Assembly (NCBI GenBank): GCA_038230395.1
Contig: JBBRNI010000001.1
Span: 222,429-286,428, forward strand
Source: JBDSWU01 sp038230395
GTDB lineage: Bacteria; Patescibacteriota; Saccharimonadia; Saccharimonadales; UBA4665
Direction of reading: 5' to 3'
DNA: 64,000 nucleotides
Of this stretch, positions 17,321-25,346 are shown in pieces (the first letter of the stretch is position 1; every line of letters begins with the position of its first letter). The notes beneath the pieces are model-generated. The model searched no databases. It saw nothing but the letters and a program-made list of their open reading frames with translations, and was not told the origin of the DNA. Both the position numbers and the translations under genes were made by a program.

Positions 17321-17372
17321 TGGCAGGGCCTATTGGACGATTATCGACAATTTATTAGGGGCAGCCTTGACG
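17321..17372 (+). repeat. 52-bp repeat element, copy A
   Basis: Aligns without gaps to copy B at 19256-19307, with 41 of 52 positions identical by my count. Both begin TGGCAGGG and end TTGACG, and both lie just upstream of an accessory gene. The conserved core is TTGGACGATTAT. The terminal TTGACG could serve as a -35. The first eight bases equal the CCA end of tRNA-Trp at 21190. Confidence 0.75.
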
Positions 17373-17408
17373 AGAATGCCAACCGAAGGTCTGATAAGAT
17401 ATAGCCAT

Positions 17409-18278
17409 ATGAAAAAACCTCTATACGAGCACCGCTTGCAGACTGATCGTTGGTCAGCCCGAGCAATAAGTCCCGTTGACATCCGAAAGAGCATTAATGC
17501 TGATCGAGACGGTGAAGTGGTTATAGTACACCCAGGCTGGGCAAAGTCGCCAGAACGATACGCCAAGCTCTTATTCAGACTTGCCGATAGAGGGTACTTT
17601 TCTGTGGGCGTAGATACTCGCTACGCATACGCCGATCAAGGCCAGCCTAGGAAAAGCTTTATTACTCAACCTAGACGTGTCGGCACCACCAACCCATACT
17701 TTACTGTTGAGAGCGCTGCCGAAAACCGCTGGGAACTACGCCGCCCAACAGTGCTTCTCGACATCTGCGACCGCCTCGGTGTTGGCATGCGATCGTACAT
17801 AGGACATTCTGAAGGCGGCAGAGTGTGCGCATTTGCCACCGTAACTCAACCCGATATAGTCAAAAATCTAATCATTGTTAACGGCGCTGGTACAGGCGAT
17901 AGCTCAAATGGCACTCGTCGAATGATGCGTTCCAATCTCGCCAATATGCTAGAGATGCTCGAAAACACAAGTGATTTACCGGCAGCCACACTTAGCGCTC
18001 TCGGCAGTGCTGCCTACGCCTTGACCCACCTGCGTCGCACCATCTCCGAGAAACAGATTATTCAGACTGCCGATACCTGGTCTACGTTGGATAACCTAGC
18101 TAATACCCCAGTTCGAGTTAGCGTCTTTCACGCCATTGATGATGAACTAATTTCATTCGATGACTCGTCTATCAGAGCCGCGGCACGACCATGGATTGAT
18201 TTCAGAGCTACAGTAGGAGGCCATGGCAACATCCACGATGAAGCTGTCCAAAGTACTATTTTAGATGTGATCGTTTAG
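17409..18278 (+). CDS. Alpha/beta hydrolase-like protein
   Basis: A 289-residue protein from the start I prefer. The nucleophile elbow GHSEGGRVCAFA lies around residue 137, VVIVHPGWAKSPERYAKLL resembles the oxyanion region, and a late GGHGNIHDE gives a histidine. VFHAIDDELI may hold the acid. Starts at 17376 (ATG) or 17310 (TTG) are also open. I choose 17409 because a TAAGAT hexamer sits 8 nt before it and earlier starts would lie inside or just after repeat A. It is followed after 12 nt by a gene with a strong Shine-Dalgarno, so the two may be cotranscribed. Substrate unknown. Confidence 0.6.
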   Translation: MKKPLYEHRLQTDRWSARAISPVDIRKSINADRDGEVVIVHPGWAKSPERYAKLLFRLADRGYFSVGVDTRYAYADQGQPRKSFITQPRRVGTTNPYFTVESAAENRWELRRPTVLLDICDRLGVGMRSYIGHSEGGRVCAFATVTQPDIVKNLIIVNGAGTGDSSNGTRRMMRSNLANMLEMLENTSDLPAATLSALGSAAYALTHLRRTISEKQIIQTADTWSTLDNLANTPVRVSVFHAIDDELISFDDSSIRAAARPWIDFRATVGGHGNIHDEAVQSTILDVIV

Positions 18279-18290
18279 TAAGGAGGTGAT

Positions 18291-19165
18291 ATGAGTAAAA
18301 GTGACAAGAAGTTGGTAAAAAGATCTATGGCAGTTGTGGCAGACGCTGCCGTACAGCATATTGATCAGATTCTGGGTGCAACGCCAGGCCACGGTCTAGC
18401 CTATAGCCTTGCTAAGGGACTGCTGGGTAACGCCATGCAATTGCGCCAACAACGCGTATTTGAGTTCATGGGAGCAATTATTGAGCACCCCAAGGTATTC
18501 ACAAAGAAATATTTGAATTGGAAGAGTTTCAAGACGGTTTTGCTAATGCCCTGCAGCAGTACCTAACAATCCGCACTAAACAGAAACGAAAGCTTGTCCA
18601 GAACGCATTCAGAGACTTTGCTAAGAGTATTGACAAGCCAAACTTTCAAATTGAAAGATACACAGACACGATACAAAAAATATCGCCATCTAGCATTGCA
18701 CTGCTCGGATTCATTAAAGGTATAATCTTACCCTATCGTGAAGCTGCAATTCATAAGCAACTTTCTGCCAATAACTTAGGCACGGAGAAACCTTATGACT
18801 GTTGGTTCAAGCTTACTCTGAAGCGTGAGTCGATGTCGAAGTACATAGGTGAATGGATACACGAACAGTTTGACCCAACAAACGAATCCATAAAAGAGAA
18901 ATATGGCGAAGGACCTAGCCATAACATCAGTGAAAGGAAGCAAATTGAACTGGCCGAAGCCGAACAAAATCAGTTGGAGAAATATAACGCCCCCATCCAT
19001 GAGCTGATCTACCTTGGTTTCTGTGCAACCGCCACAGATAGTCAGGTTGTGTGGGGAGGTAACGCAGGCACAACTTGGTCGCTGACAACATTTGGCTATG
19101 AGTTCTTGGGATACATTGAAGATGAGTCAAAGCAAAACAGGCAAACCGTAATTGAACTCAATTAA
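18291..19165 (+). pseudogene. Hypothetical gene split by a -1 frameshift
   Basis: A perfect Shine-Dalgarno (AAGGAGGTG) precedes the ATG at 18291. The first frame is protein-like up to EHPKVFT (near 18503), then runs into a poor tail ending at 18566. The -1 frame continues at once with KEIFELEEFQDGFANALQQY and stays open to 19165, together about 291 residues. The switch point is ACAAAGAAA, so loss of one A from a run, a sequencing error, or a -1 slip on A-AAG would all give the same picture. The protein is helical in its first two thirds. The C-terminal part (LIYLGFCATATDSQ, then TWSLTTFGYEFLGYI) looks like a small compact domain. Function not recognised. Confidence 0.6.
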
Positions 19166-19255
19166 CAGATGCGAGGGAAACAAAAGATGCAAATGTTACA
19201 AAAAAGCTGAAATAATTAAACTCGTTTGAATCTGTTATTTCGGAAGTTGTCCTGT

Positions 19256-19307
19256 TGGCAGGGGTTCTTGGACGATTATAGACACTTTATGGAGGTCGGG
19301 CTTGACG
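19256..19307 (+). repeat. 52-bp repeat element, copy B
   Basis: Second copy of the element at 17321-17372 (41/52 identical). Its first ten bases, TGGCAGGGGT, are identical to the plus-strand reading of the tRNA-Trp 3' end at 21190. It ends in TTGACG at 19302-19307, with TGTATA 17 bp or TATAAC 19 bp downstream as a possible -10 for the next gene. Confidence 0.75.
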
Positions 19308-19415
19308 CTTACCACCAAAAATGATGTATAACACTAAAGTCACTCTTTATATTAAGATGTAAACTCAAGCCACTCATGCTTGCAATACTAGGCTGTTAAG
19401 TACACGATATTATAT

Positions 19416-21152
19416 ATGCCTCCTAGAGAACCGCACTGCACGGGAATACCCATTGAAACATTGTTGCCAAATCAAGTAATCGAGTTACCGCCCGATATTT
19501 CATTAAAGCAGCAGGTTTTTCGATCCAAATCAGCAGATAATTTACTCCTTCGATTCGACAAACTAGCTGATGAGGTGCTCGTGGAAGCTATACCGGAAGC
19601 GTTAGACGCTGCACTACAAACTCAAAGTTGGCGCGATGCATATGTTCTACAAGAGGTGTCCGAGAAATACGGTGGAGTAATCGATCACAATCTACAACGA
19701 GATTTAGGTAACAAAATTATACAATTTGGCTGCGCCGGATTGGAGCAAATACTTCAAAGCGACGAAAAAACTGGCATCAAACCTGCAGAGTTGATCACAC
19801 TACACTTCTTCATGCGTAAGCACACGGCAACTTACCCAATATCAGAGGAATGGTTAGTAGTATCAAAAGCAGCAATGGCTGGTGCTGCGGTCAGTTTCAT
19901 GGACAGCCATCCATGGAGAGCTTTATATGAATTTATTGACATAATCCAACCAATTGGTAGCGAGGCAACAGCAGCATCTACCAGTTATCTGATTGATATT
20001 GTTAATCACCACCCAGAGCGGGGACTGTTGCCCGATAGATTTAAAGCTAACGTCTTAGGCGCCGTATACGATGCGCACTCGGCTTTAGAATTAGTCAGAC
20101 TTGGTTTCTTTTCCGGCTTACTGACAAGAAAAGACGTCTGTGAAGTTTACGAGGCCGTACTAGAAGCCGTCGAGATAAAGAAATTAGTTCAGTCGAGTGC
20201 CGCACATGATCACAGAACATTTGGTGTAGGTACGCCGGAAACGAATTACTGGATGAGCGTAACTCCCCGCTCAATGGGGAGTCAGCTTGAATCAATACTT
20301 CCCGGAGCAACAGCGCGTGCAGAGGAAGTCATAAGCCGTAGACGAATTGAAGTAGTAAACACTATGTATGCTGATATCAAAGATCAGCCTGGGGAACTTG
20401 AAGAGTAAATCAATAGTCTAAAATCTTCTCGCAATCTGAAAGCCACTTTTGACCCAAGTCTAACCGAACGGATTTTGACTATTTGTACTGAAGGTCAGTC
20501 TGAGGTCATCACCTTTAGCGTCGCTGATCGCATTAAAATGATATTTGAACTTCATAAATACGGCCAAATCTCCAGCCAACAGGTATTTATTGCGATCAAT
20601 TCCATGAGCGACAAAAGAAACGACCCGTTACAAAGTGCTATGGCAGAAGCGGATGCTGAGCATGGCGACGATGCATACTGGGAGCAGTTCGATCGCCGAG
20701 ATAGACTTTGCTCTACGGCAGCAAAATATGTAATTCAATTGGCCAGAGGTATTGCAGAACATGTCTATGCCGCACCCGAATACGAGCAGTTAGATGTTGA
20801 TTAATTTCTAGATCGGGTACCGCTGGTTGCTGCTGTCGAATCATACGAAAAACGGTATGTTTTACCACTCAAAAAATTGATTACTTCAGAACGGGCACGT
20901 CTTGTAAAAGCCTATGAACATCATCTCTTCAGGGAATCCAACCGATATGAGCTTTATCCGTCTCGGGTCCAACATCCCGAAAAAGGGCGTCGAAGTATGA
21001 TTAGTATTCACGGGCTTGAGGTTACGGCAAAAAGTATTGTCATCGCTAGTCTTAAAGATACTATTAGGGAAAGTCGTAGTCTAGATCAGCTTGCAGATTG
21101 GAACGAAAAATATCAAAATCGTAAAATCGTTAGATATTATCCACGAATTTAA
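19416..21152 (+). pseudogene. 579-codon hypothetical reading frame broken by two in-frame TAA codons
   Basis: Three consecutive protein-like segments (19416-20408, 20409-20804, 20805-21152) lie in exactly the same frame and are separated only by TAA codons at 20406-20408 and 20802-20804. The sequence after each stop continues as plausible protein (INSLKSSRNLKATFDPSLTE and FLDRVPLVAAVESYEKRY) without any need for a new start, so I read this as one gene. The first 330 residues are a helical, soluble protein of unknown function. Both stops could come from CAA by one C-to-T change. Alternatives are three separate small genes using TTG starts at 20475 and 20877, or readthrough. No motif recognised. 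Confidence 0.6.
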
Positions 21153-21181
21153 TAAAACAAAAACTCGACGTAATGTCGAGT
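21150..21181 (-). terminator. Rho-independent terminator of tRNA-Trp
   Basis: On the minus strand, ACTCGAC-ATTAC-GTCGAGT forms a 7-bp stem with a 5-nt loop, followed by TTTTTGTTTT. It lies 8 nt after the CCA end of tRNA-Trp and its tail touches the stop codon of the convergent broken gene. Confidence 0.8.
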
Positions 21182-21189
21182 AAATAATA

Positions 21190-21264
21190 TGGCAGGGGTA
21201 CGAAGAATCGAACTTCGATCTTAGGTTTTGGAGACCCATATACTAACCGTTGTACTATACCCCT
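21190..21264 (-). tRNA. trpT: tRNA-Trp (CCA anticodon)
   Basis: A complete cloverleaf on the minus strand: acceptor AGGGGTA/TACCCCT, D-arm GTAC/GTAT, anticodon stem TGGGT/ACCTA with loop CTCCAAA (anticodon CCA), T-arm CGAAG-TTCGATT-CTTCG, discriminator G. The 3' CCA is encoded (21190-21192). It decodes UGG, and no UGA-decoding anticodon is seen. The zone to its 3' side (14.7-21.2 kb) is accessory in character. Confidence 0.95.
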
Positions 21265-21313
21265 ATAGCAACAGCTGTTATATTACGTTAAATTTGGCCG
21301 ATTGTCATTAGTC

Positions 21314-22159
21314 TTACAGCACTTCAACGGGAATTGGCGACAGATTGACGTAGTGGTCTTGAACGCCAATCTTCTGTCCACCCATTAGCTCCCAGATGTG
21401 AGGAGCGTACTTGACGTCGAAGCGAACGCAGCCGTGTGATATTGGTGAAGTAACGGCGTCGGACATTTCTGGCGATCCGTGCACGGCTTCGTCGCCGTTG
21501 AAGAAGCCAGAGAATAGCATATTGCCAGCACTATGTTTGCTCGGGTACTTGGTGCTGTTGTGGAGGCCATAGATACCTTGACCGATGTGAAAGTTGCCGG
21601 CTGCGGTGGTGTGATCCTGAGGTGAATCTTGGAAGTAGCCTGCTGGAGCACCGGTGGAAATGGGGATGATCATGCTGAGCCTATCACCAATGTTGATGCC
21701 CATGACTTGGCAGGTGCGACTAATGACAAAACCTGGTAGTTTCGATGAGAGTTTTTCATGAGATTTTAATTGGTTACGATCAGCGACAGTCGCTTCTGCT
21801 TGGCTGGCAGCATGCCCACTAAAGATGCGCTCGGCACATAGTGCCCGTTTAGTTTGGCTGCCGGCGTTACCGTCAAGTGTCAGGGCGGGCATGCCGTAAG
21901 GAGTTAGCACGGCATTTAGTGATCGTTGCAGGCTAATAGTAGGATTGTCATGAGTGGTAGTGCGCTTTGGAACGGCTGAAGGGGTGGGAAGGGCTGGTGG
22001 AGTTTTAGTGCTGGTAGCGCTCGGCACTGCACTGCTTTCGGCTTTAGGCGTGGTGTTACCACCACGAGAGTTGCAGCCAGTCAGCGCAATAGCTGCCAAA
22101 GAAGCCGCCAAGGCAATGTGGGCTATTTCGTGTGATCGATGGCGTGTGATATTTTCCAT
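21314..22159 (-). CDS. L,D-transpeptidase (YkuD) lipoprotein
   Basis: A 281-residue exported protein. The N-terminal hydrophobic stretch ends in a lipobox IALTGC, so a diacylglycerol-linked Cys near residue 29 is expected. A Thr/Pro/Ala-rich linker (residues 35-68) follows, then a peptidoglycan-binding-like helix region (SLNAVLTPYGMPALTLDG, AGSQTKRALC). The YkuD domain has FHIGQGIYGLHN and the catalytic SPISHGCVRFD, with Cys as nucleophile. It should form 3-3 cross-links or attach proteins to peptidoglycan outside the membrane. A minus-strand TATACT lies 8 nt before the ATG (leaderless). Confidence 0.9.
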   Translation of the reverse strand: MENITRHRSHEIAHIALAASLAAIALTGCNSRGGNTTPKAESSAVPSATSTKTPPALPTPSAVPKRTTTHDNPTISLQRSLNAVLTPYGMPALTLDGNAGSQTKRALCAERIFSGHAASQAEATVADRNQLKSHEKLSSKLPGFVISRTCQVMGINIGDRLSMIIPISTGAPAGYFQDSPQDHTTAAGNFHIGQGIYGLHNSTKYPSKHSAGNMLFSGFFNGDEAVHGSPEMSDAVTSPISHGCVRFDVKYAPHIWELMGGQKIGVQDHYVNLSPIPVEVL

Positions 22160-22167
22160 AAGCTAGC

Positions 22168-22173
22168 AGTATA
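22168..22173 (-). promoter_or_regulatory. -10 element of the L,D-transpeptidase gene
   Basis: TATACT on the minus strand, 8 nt before the ATG at 22159. No Shine-Dalgarno is present. The -35 is weak. Confidence 0.5.
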
Positions 22174-22270
22174 CCCGCAGGAGTGACAGATTAAAACTTC
22201 TTATGATTAGTAATTTTGATGCTGACTTTACTTTTATTACAGGGTAGAATCTGCTATAAATATAGTACTG

Positions 22271-22933
22271 ATGGCTAAGTTATACCCTACAAAACCTTTT
22301 CTGCTGATGTTCTACGGCTATCCTGGCGCCGGCAAAACATATTTTTCTCGCCAATTGGCTGAGCACGTCCAAGCCGCACACATGCAGGCTGACCGCATTC
22401 GTGGTGAGCTTTTTGAGCAGCCCCGACATGATAAACAGGAAAATGACATTGTAATGCAACTAATGGATTACATGACAGAAGAGTTCCTTAGCGCTGGTCT
22501 CAGCGTCATTTATGACGTTAACGCCATGCGCAGTGGCCAGCGCCACGCTCTTCGTGAAATGGCCCGCAAAGCTCACGCTACACCGCTAATTGTATGGTTC
22601 CAAATGGATCCTGAAACTGCGTTTGCACGTAGTAAAACACGTGATCGTCGTCGTGCTGATGACAAATATTCCGCGCAGTGGGATCGACCAACCTTTGACA
22701 ATATTGTCGCTCACATGCAAAATCCTAGCGCCAGTGAGCCGTATGCTGTAATTAGCGGCAAGCACTTGTTCAACATGCAGCTGAGCGCCGTCATCAGCAA
22801 AATGCGTGATCTGGGTATACTCAGCGCTGATGACGCTAGCTCACGCATGATTAAGCCAGGACTCGTCAACCTTGTTCCTAGCAATGTTGGTCGCGTCGAT
22901 ATGACTCGGCGCAATATATCTATCCGTAACTAG
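22271..22933 (+). CDS. P-loop kinase / AAA-type ATPase
   Basis: A 220-residue P-loop NTPase. Walker A is FYGYPGAGKTYFS (residues 14-26). LSVIYDVNAMRSGQRHALREM around residue 78 resembles the acceptor region of the zeta-toxin/polynucleotide-kinase-like group, and a later RSKTRDRRRADD gives a lid-like basic stretch. It is a small-molecule or nucleic-acid kinase by fold; the substrate is not known. It runs 21 nt ahead of the DUF45 gene. A TAGAAT with CTGACT 17 bp upstream is a possible promoter. Confidence 0.7.
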   Translation: MAKLYPTKPFLLMFYGYPGAGKTYFSRQLAEHVQAAHMQADRIRGELFEQPRHDKQENDIVMQLMDYMTEEFLSAGLSVIYDVNAMRSGQRHALREMARKAHATPLIVWFQMDPETAFARSKTRDRRRADDKYSAQWDRPTFDNIVAHMQNPSASEPYAVISGKHLFNMQLSAVISKMRDLGILSADDASSRMIKPGLVNLVPSNVGRVDMTRRNISIRN

Positions 22934-22954
22934 TCCGCCAGTAAGGAGCTCTTA

Positions 22955-23677
22955 GTGGCCTTTAAAGAGTACGTGCTCGATGATAAAACCACCATTACTG
23001 TTTACAAGCGAGCAGGCAATCGTAGTCTGCGTCTAAGTGTTACGAGTACAGGTAAAATTAGGGTAACTATACCGACTTGGACACCGTATCAGGCGGGCTT
23101 GCAGTTTGCTAAAACCCGCTTAGATTGGATTCAGGGACAGCAGAAATCTACTATCTTGCTGCAACCAGGTCAGGCAGTTGGGAAAGCACATCATTTACGT
23201 TTTAGCCCTCAGGCCAGTAGTTCTCGGGTAAGCTCACGAGTTATGGCCGGGGAAATTATCATTGGCTACCCACCGCAGCTGACACCAAACGATAAGCAGG
23301 TACAACTGACAGCACGTTCAGCCTGCATTCGAGCACTACGTAGGCAGGCTGATCAGTTACTGCCGCAACGCCTAAAAATCTTAGCTGAGCTACACGGTTT
23401 TAGCTATTCATCGGTCGCTACTAAACAGTTGAAAAGCCGTTGGGGTAGCTGTGATCAATCGCAAAATATAGTATTTAATCTATTCTTAATGCAGTTACCG
23501 TGGGATTGCATTGACTACGTTATATTGCATGAGTTGACACATACCAAAGTCTTGCATCACGGTCCTGAGTTCTGGCAGGCGTTCGAAACTGTATTGCCAG
23601 GTGCTAAAAAAATGAGAAAACAGATGCATCAGTATCAGCCAGTATTGTTATCGTCGGAACCAGCGCTAGAGAAATAA
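22955..23677 (+). CDS. YgjP/DUF45-type zinc metallopeptidase
   Basis: A 240-residue protein of the M48-like DUF45 family. The zinc motif is ILHELTHTKVLHHGPEFW (around residue 191): His-Glu-x-x-His with a downstream His. KSRWGSCDQSQNIVFNLFLMQLP just before it is the conserved strand of the family. It starts at GTG 22955, set by AAGGAG 8 nt upstream. Probably a cytoplasmic peptidase. Cotranscribed with the P-loop kinase. Confidence 0.85.
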   Translation: MAFKEYVLDDKTTITVYKRAGNRSLRLSVTSTGKIRVTIPTWTPYQAGLQFAKTRLDWIQGQQKSTILLQPGQAVGKAHHLRFSPQASSSRVSSRVMAGEIIIGYPPQLTPNDKQVQLTARSACIRALRRQADQLLPQRLKILAELHGFSYSSVATKQLKSRWGSCDQSQNIVFNLFLMQLPWDCIDYVILHELTHTKVLHHGPEFWQAFETVLPGAKKMRKQMHQYQPVLLSSEPALEK

Positions 23678-23689
23678 GCGTAAGCCGTA

Positions 23690-23695
23690 TATAAT
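23690..23695 (+). promoter_or_regulatory. -10 element of the histidine kinase gene
   Basis: TATAAT inside the spacer after the DUF45 gene. It is 8 nt before the ATG at 23704 but only 2 nt before the ATG at 23698, which favours 23704 as the start. Confidence 0.55.
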
Positions 23696-23703
23696 ACATG
23701 CCA

Positions 23704-25320
23704 ATGGCACGCAAAAAATCTCTGCAGGCGCAACATACCGAGGCAGGCCACCGCACTGCAATAGTTTTTCCAATCACGGTGGCGATAATTGGTGCCTTAA
23801 TCCAGCTAGTAGTCACAAAAAACTATCAAAATGTTAATCTTATACCACTGACTTTAGCGGCAGTGACAATTGTAGTTATAATTGTAGCTGAGTTAGCCAG
23901 CCACAAGCCATCACGCCAGCTCAAGCTAGTACAACATGTCAGCCTTATATTAATTACGGTACTGGCACTTGGGTACCTACTGCCATTGCCGAGTCCTTAT
24001 ATGGTTTTGATGCCAGTTTTTGGCGTCTTACTTTATACCGAATATGGCATGAGCGTTATGAGCCTCTGTATATTTGGTGTTTTCGGATTTGTATCCGCCA
24101 GGTACTTGCAGCAATCTAACAGCCTAAATATTATTGATACCACTAACTTTTTCCTTACATATGCCTTCGTTATCACTATCACATACTTTGTAATCATCTA
24201 CTTACGGCTATCCAAACAAGAGTTACAAGCTCTAGGAGTCGCCTCAAGCAAAGCAATTAATGACGAACAACAGGTACAATCACTAATAAATAATATTACT
24301 GATGGCGTAGTAGCTGTTGACCAACATAATCGAATCGTCATCTACAACGCAGCGGCGCTTGATGTATTGGATATAAATACCGCAATTAACAACAAAAAGA
24401 TTGACACAATATTAAGACCGGTTGACGCGGAGTCACAGCCGGTTGACATCATCAAACTACTGGAGGGAGTAACAACGCCAACCAATAACCGTGACCTACG
24501 CTTGCAATACAGCGACGGGAGCACGGCAAATATATTCCTTGGCATAGCCCCGATCTATCTGGGTTACGGTAAGTCCAAAAATAATGGTTATACCCTAATT
24601 ATGCGTGATATCACCCGCGAAAAGTCGTTAGAAGAGGAGCGTGATGAATTTATCAGCGTTGTCAGCCATGAGCTGCGCACACCGATTGCCATCACCGAAG
24701 GTAGCATAAGTAATGCCCAATTTATAGTTGATAAAACCGGTGATATTGATACGATCCGCAAAACTCTCAAGGAGTCACATAATCAGGTCATATTCTTGGC
24801 TGACATGATTAATGACTTGTCGACACTCAGTCGAGCCGAACGAGGTAAATTAGAGATTGAACTAGCGACGATTAATATTCAGGACCTGGTGAATGAACTG
24901 GCCGAAAACTACGGGCCGCAAGCTGAAACTAAAGGCTTAAAGATCAAAACCGATATAGCAAAAAATGTTGGTGAGCTGCGCTCTAGCAAGCTATATGTCC
25001 GAGAGATTCTGCAAAACTTTATTACGAATGCAGTTAAGTACACTGAAAAAGGTAGCGTTACTATTCAGGCCCGGGCTAACGCCAAGGGAGTGGATTTTGC
25101 TGTCATCGACACTGGTATAGGCATCAGTAAGAGCGATCAAAATAAGGTCTTTGATAAGTTCTTTCGTTCAGAGGATTATCGAACACGGGCCAACAATGGC
25201 ACCGGTCTTGGGCTATACGTAACAATGAAGTTGGTGCGCTTAGTTCACGCGGATATAGACGTTAGTAGCGAACTGAATAAAGGCTCGACATTTAGTATCT
25301 TTATTCCTAATCTTAAATAA
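23704..25320 (+). CDS. Membrane sensor histidine kinase with PAS domain
   Basis: A 538-residue kinase. Residues 15-170 hold about five or six membrane segments. A PAS domain follows (SLINNITDGVVAVDQHNRIV, around residue 190). The dimerisation/phosphoacceptor motif is SVVSHELRTPIAITEG, with His near residue 320. The ATPase domain has the N box QNFITNAVKYTEKGS, G1 DTGIGIS, the F box KFFRSEDY and G2 GTGLGLYV. It should autophosphorylate on His in response to a membrane or cytoplasmic cue. No response regulator is encoded next to it, so the partner must be elsewhere. Confidence 0.9.
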   Translation: MARKKSLQAQHTEAGHRTAIVFPITVAIIGALIQLVVTKNYQNVNLIPLTLAAVTIVVIIVAELASHKPSRQLKLVQHVSLILITVLALGYLLPLPSPYMVLMPVFGVLLYTEYGMSVMSLCIFGVFGFVSARYLQQSNSLNIIDTTNFFLTYAFVITITYFVIIYLRLSKQELQALGVASSKAINDEQQVQSLINNITDGVVAVDQHNRIVIYNAAALDVLDINTAINNKKIDTILRPVDAESQPVDIIKLLEGVTTPTNNRDLRLQYSDGSTANIFLGIAPIYLGYGKSKNNGYTLIMRDITREKSLEEERDEFISVVSHELRTPIAITEGSISNAQFIVDKTGDIDTIRKTLKESHNQVIFLADMINDLSTLSRAERGKLEIELATINIQDLVNELAENYGPQAETKGLKIKTDIAKNVGELRSSKLYVREILQNFITNAVKYTEKGSVTIQARANAKGVDFAVIDTGIGISKSDQNKVFDKFFRSEDYRTRANNGTGLGLYVTMKLVRLVHADIDVSSELNKGSTFSIFIPNLK

Positions 25321-25346
25321 AACAGACTAACCACTCAGCATAAACA

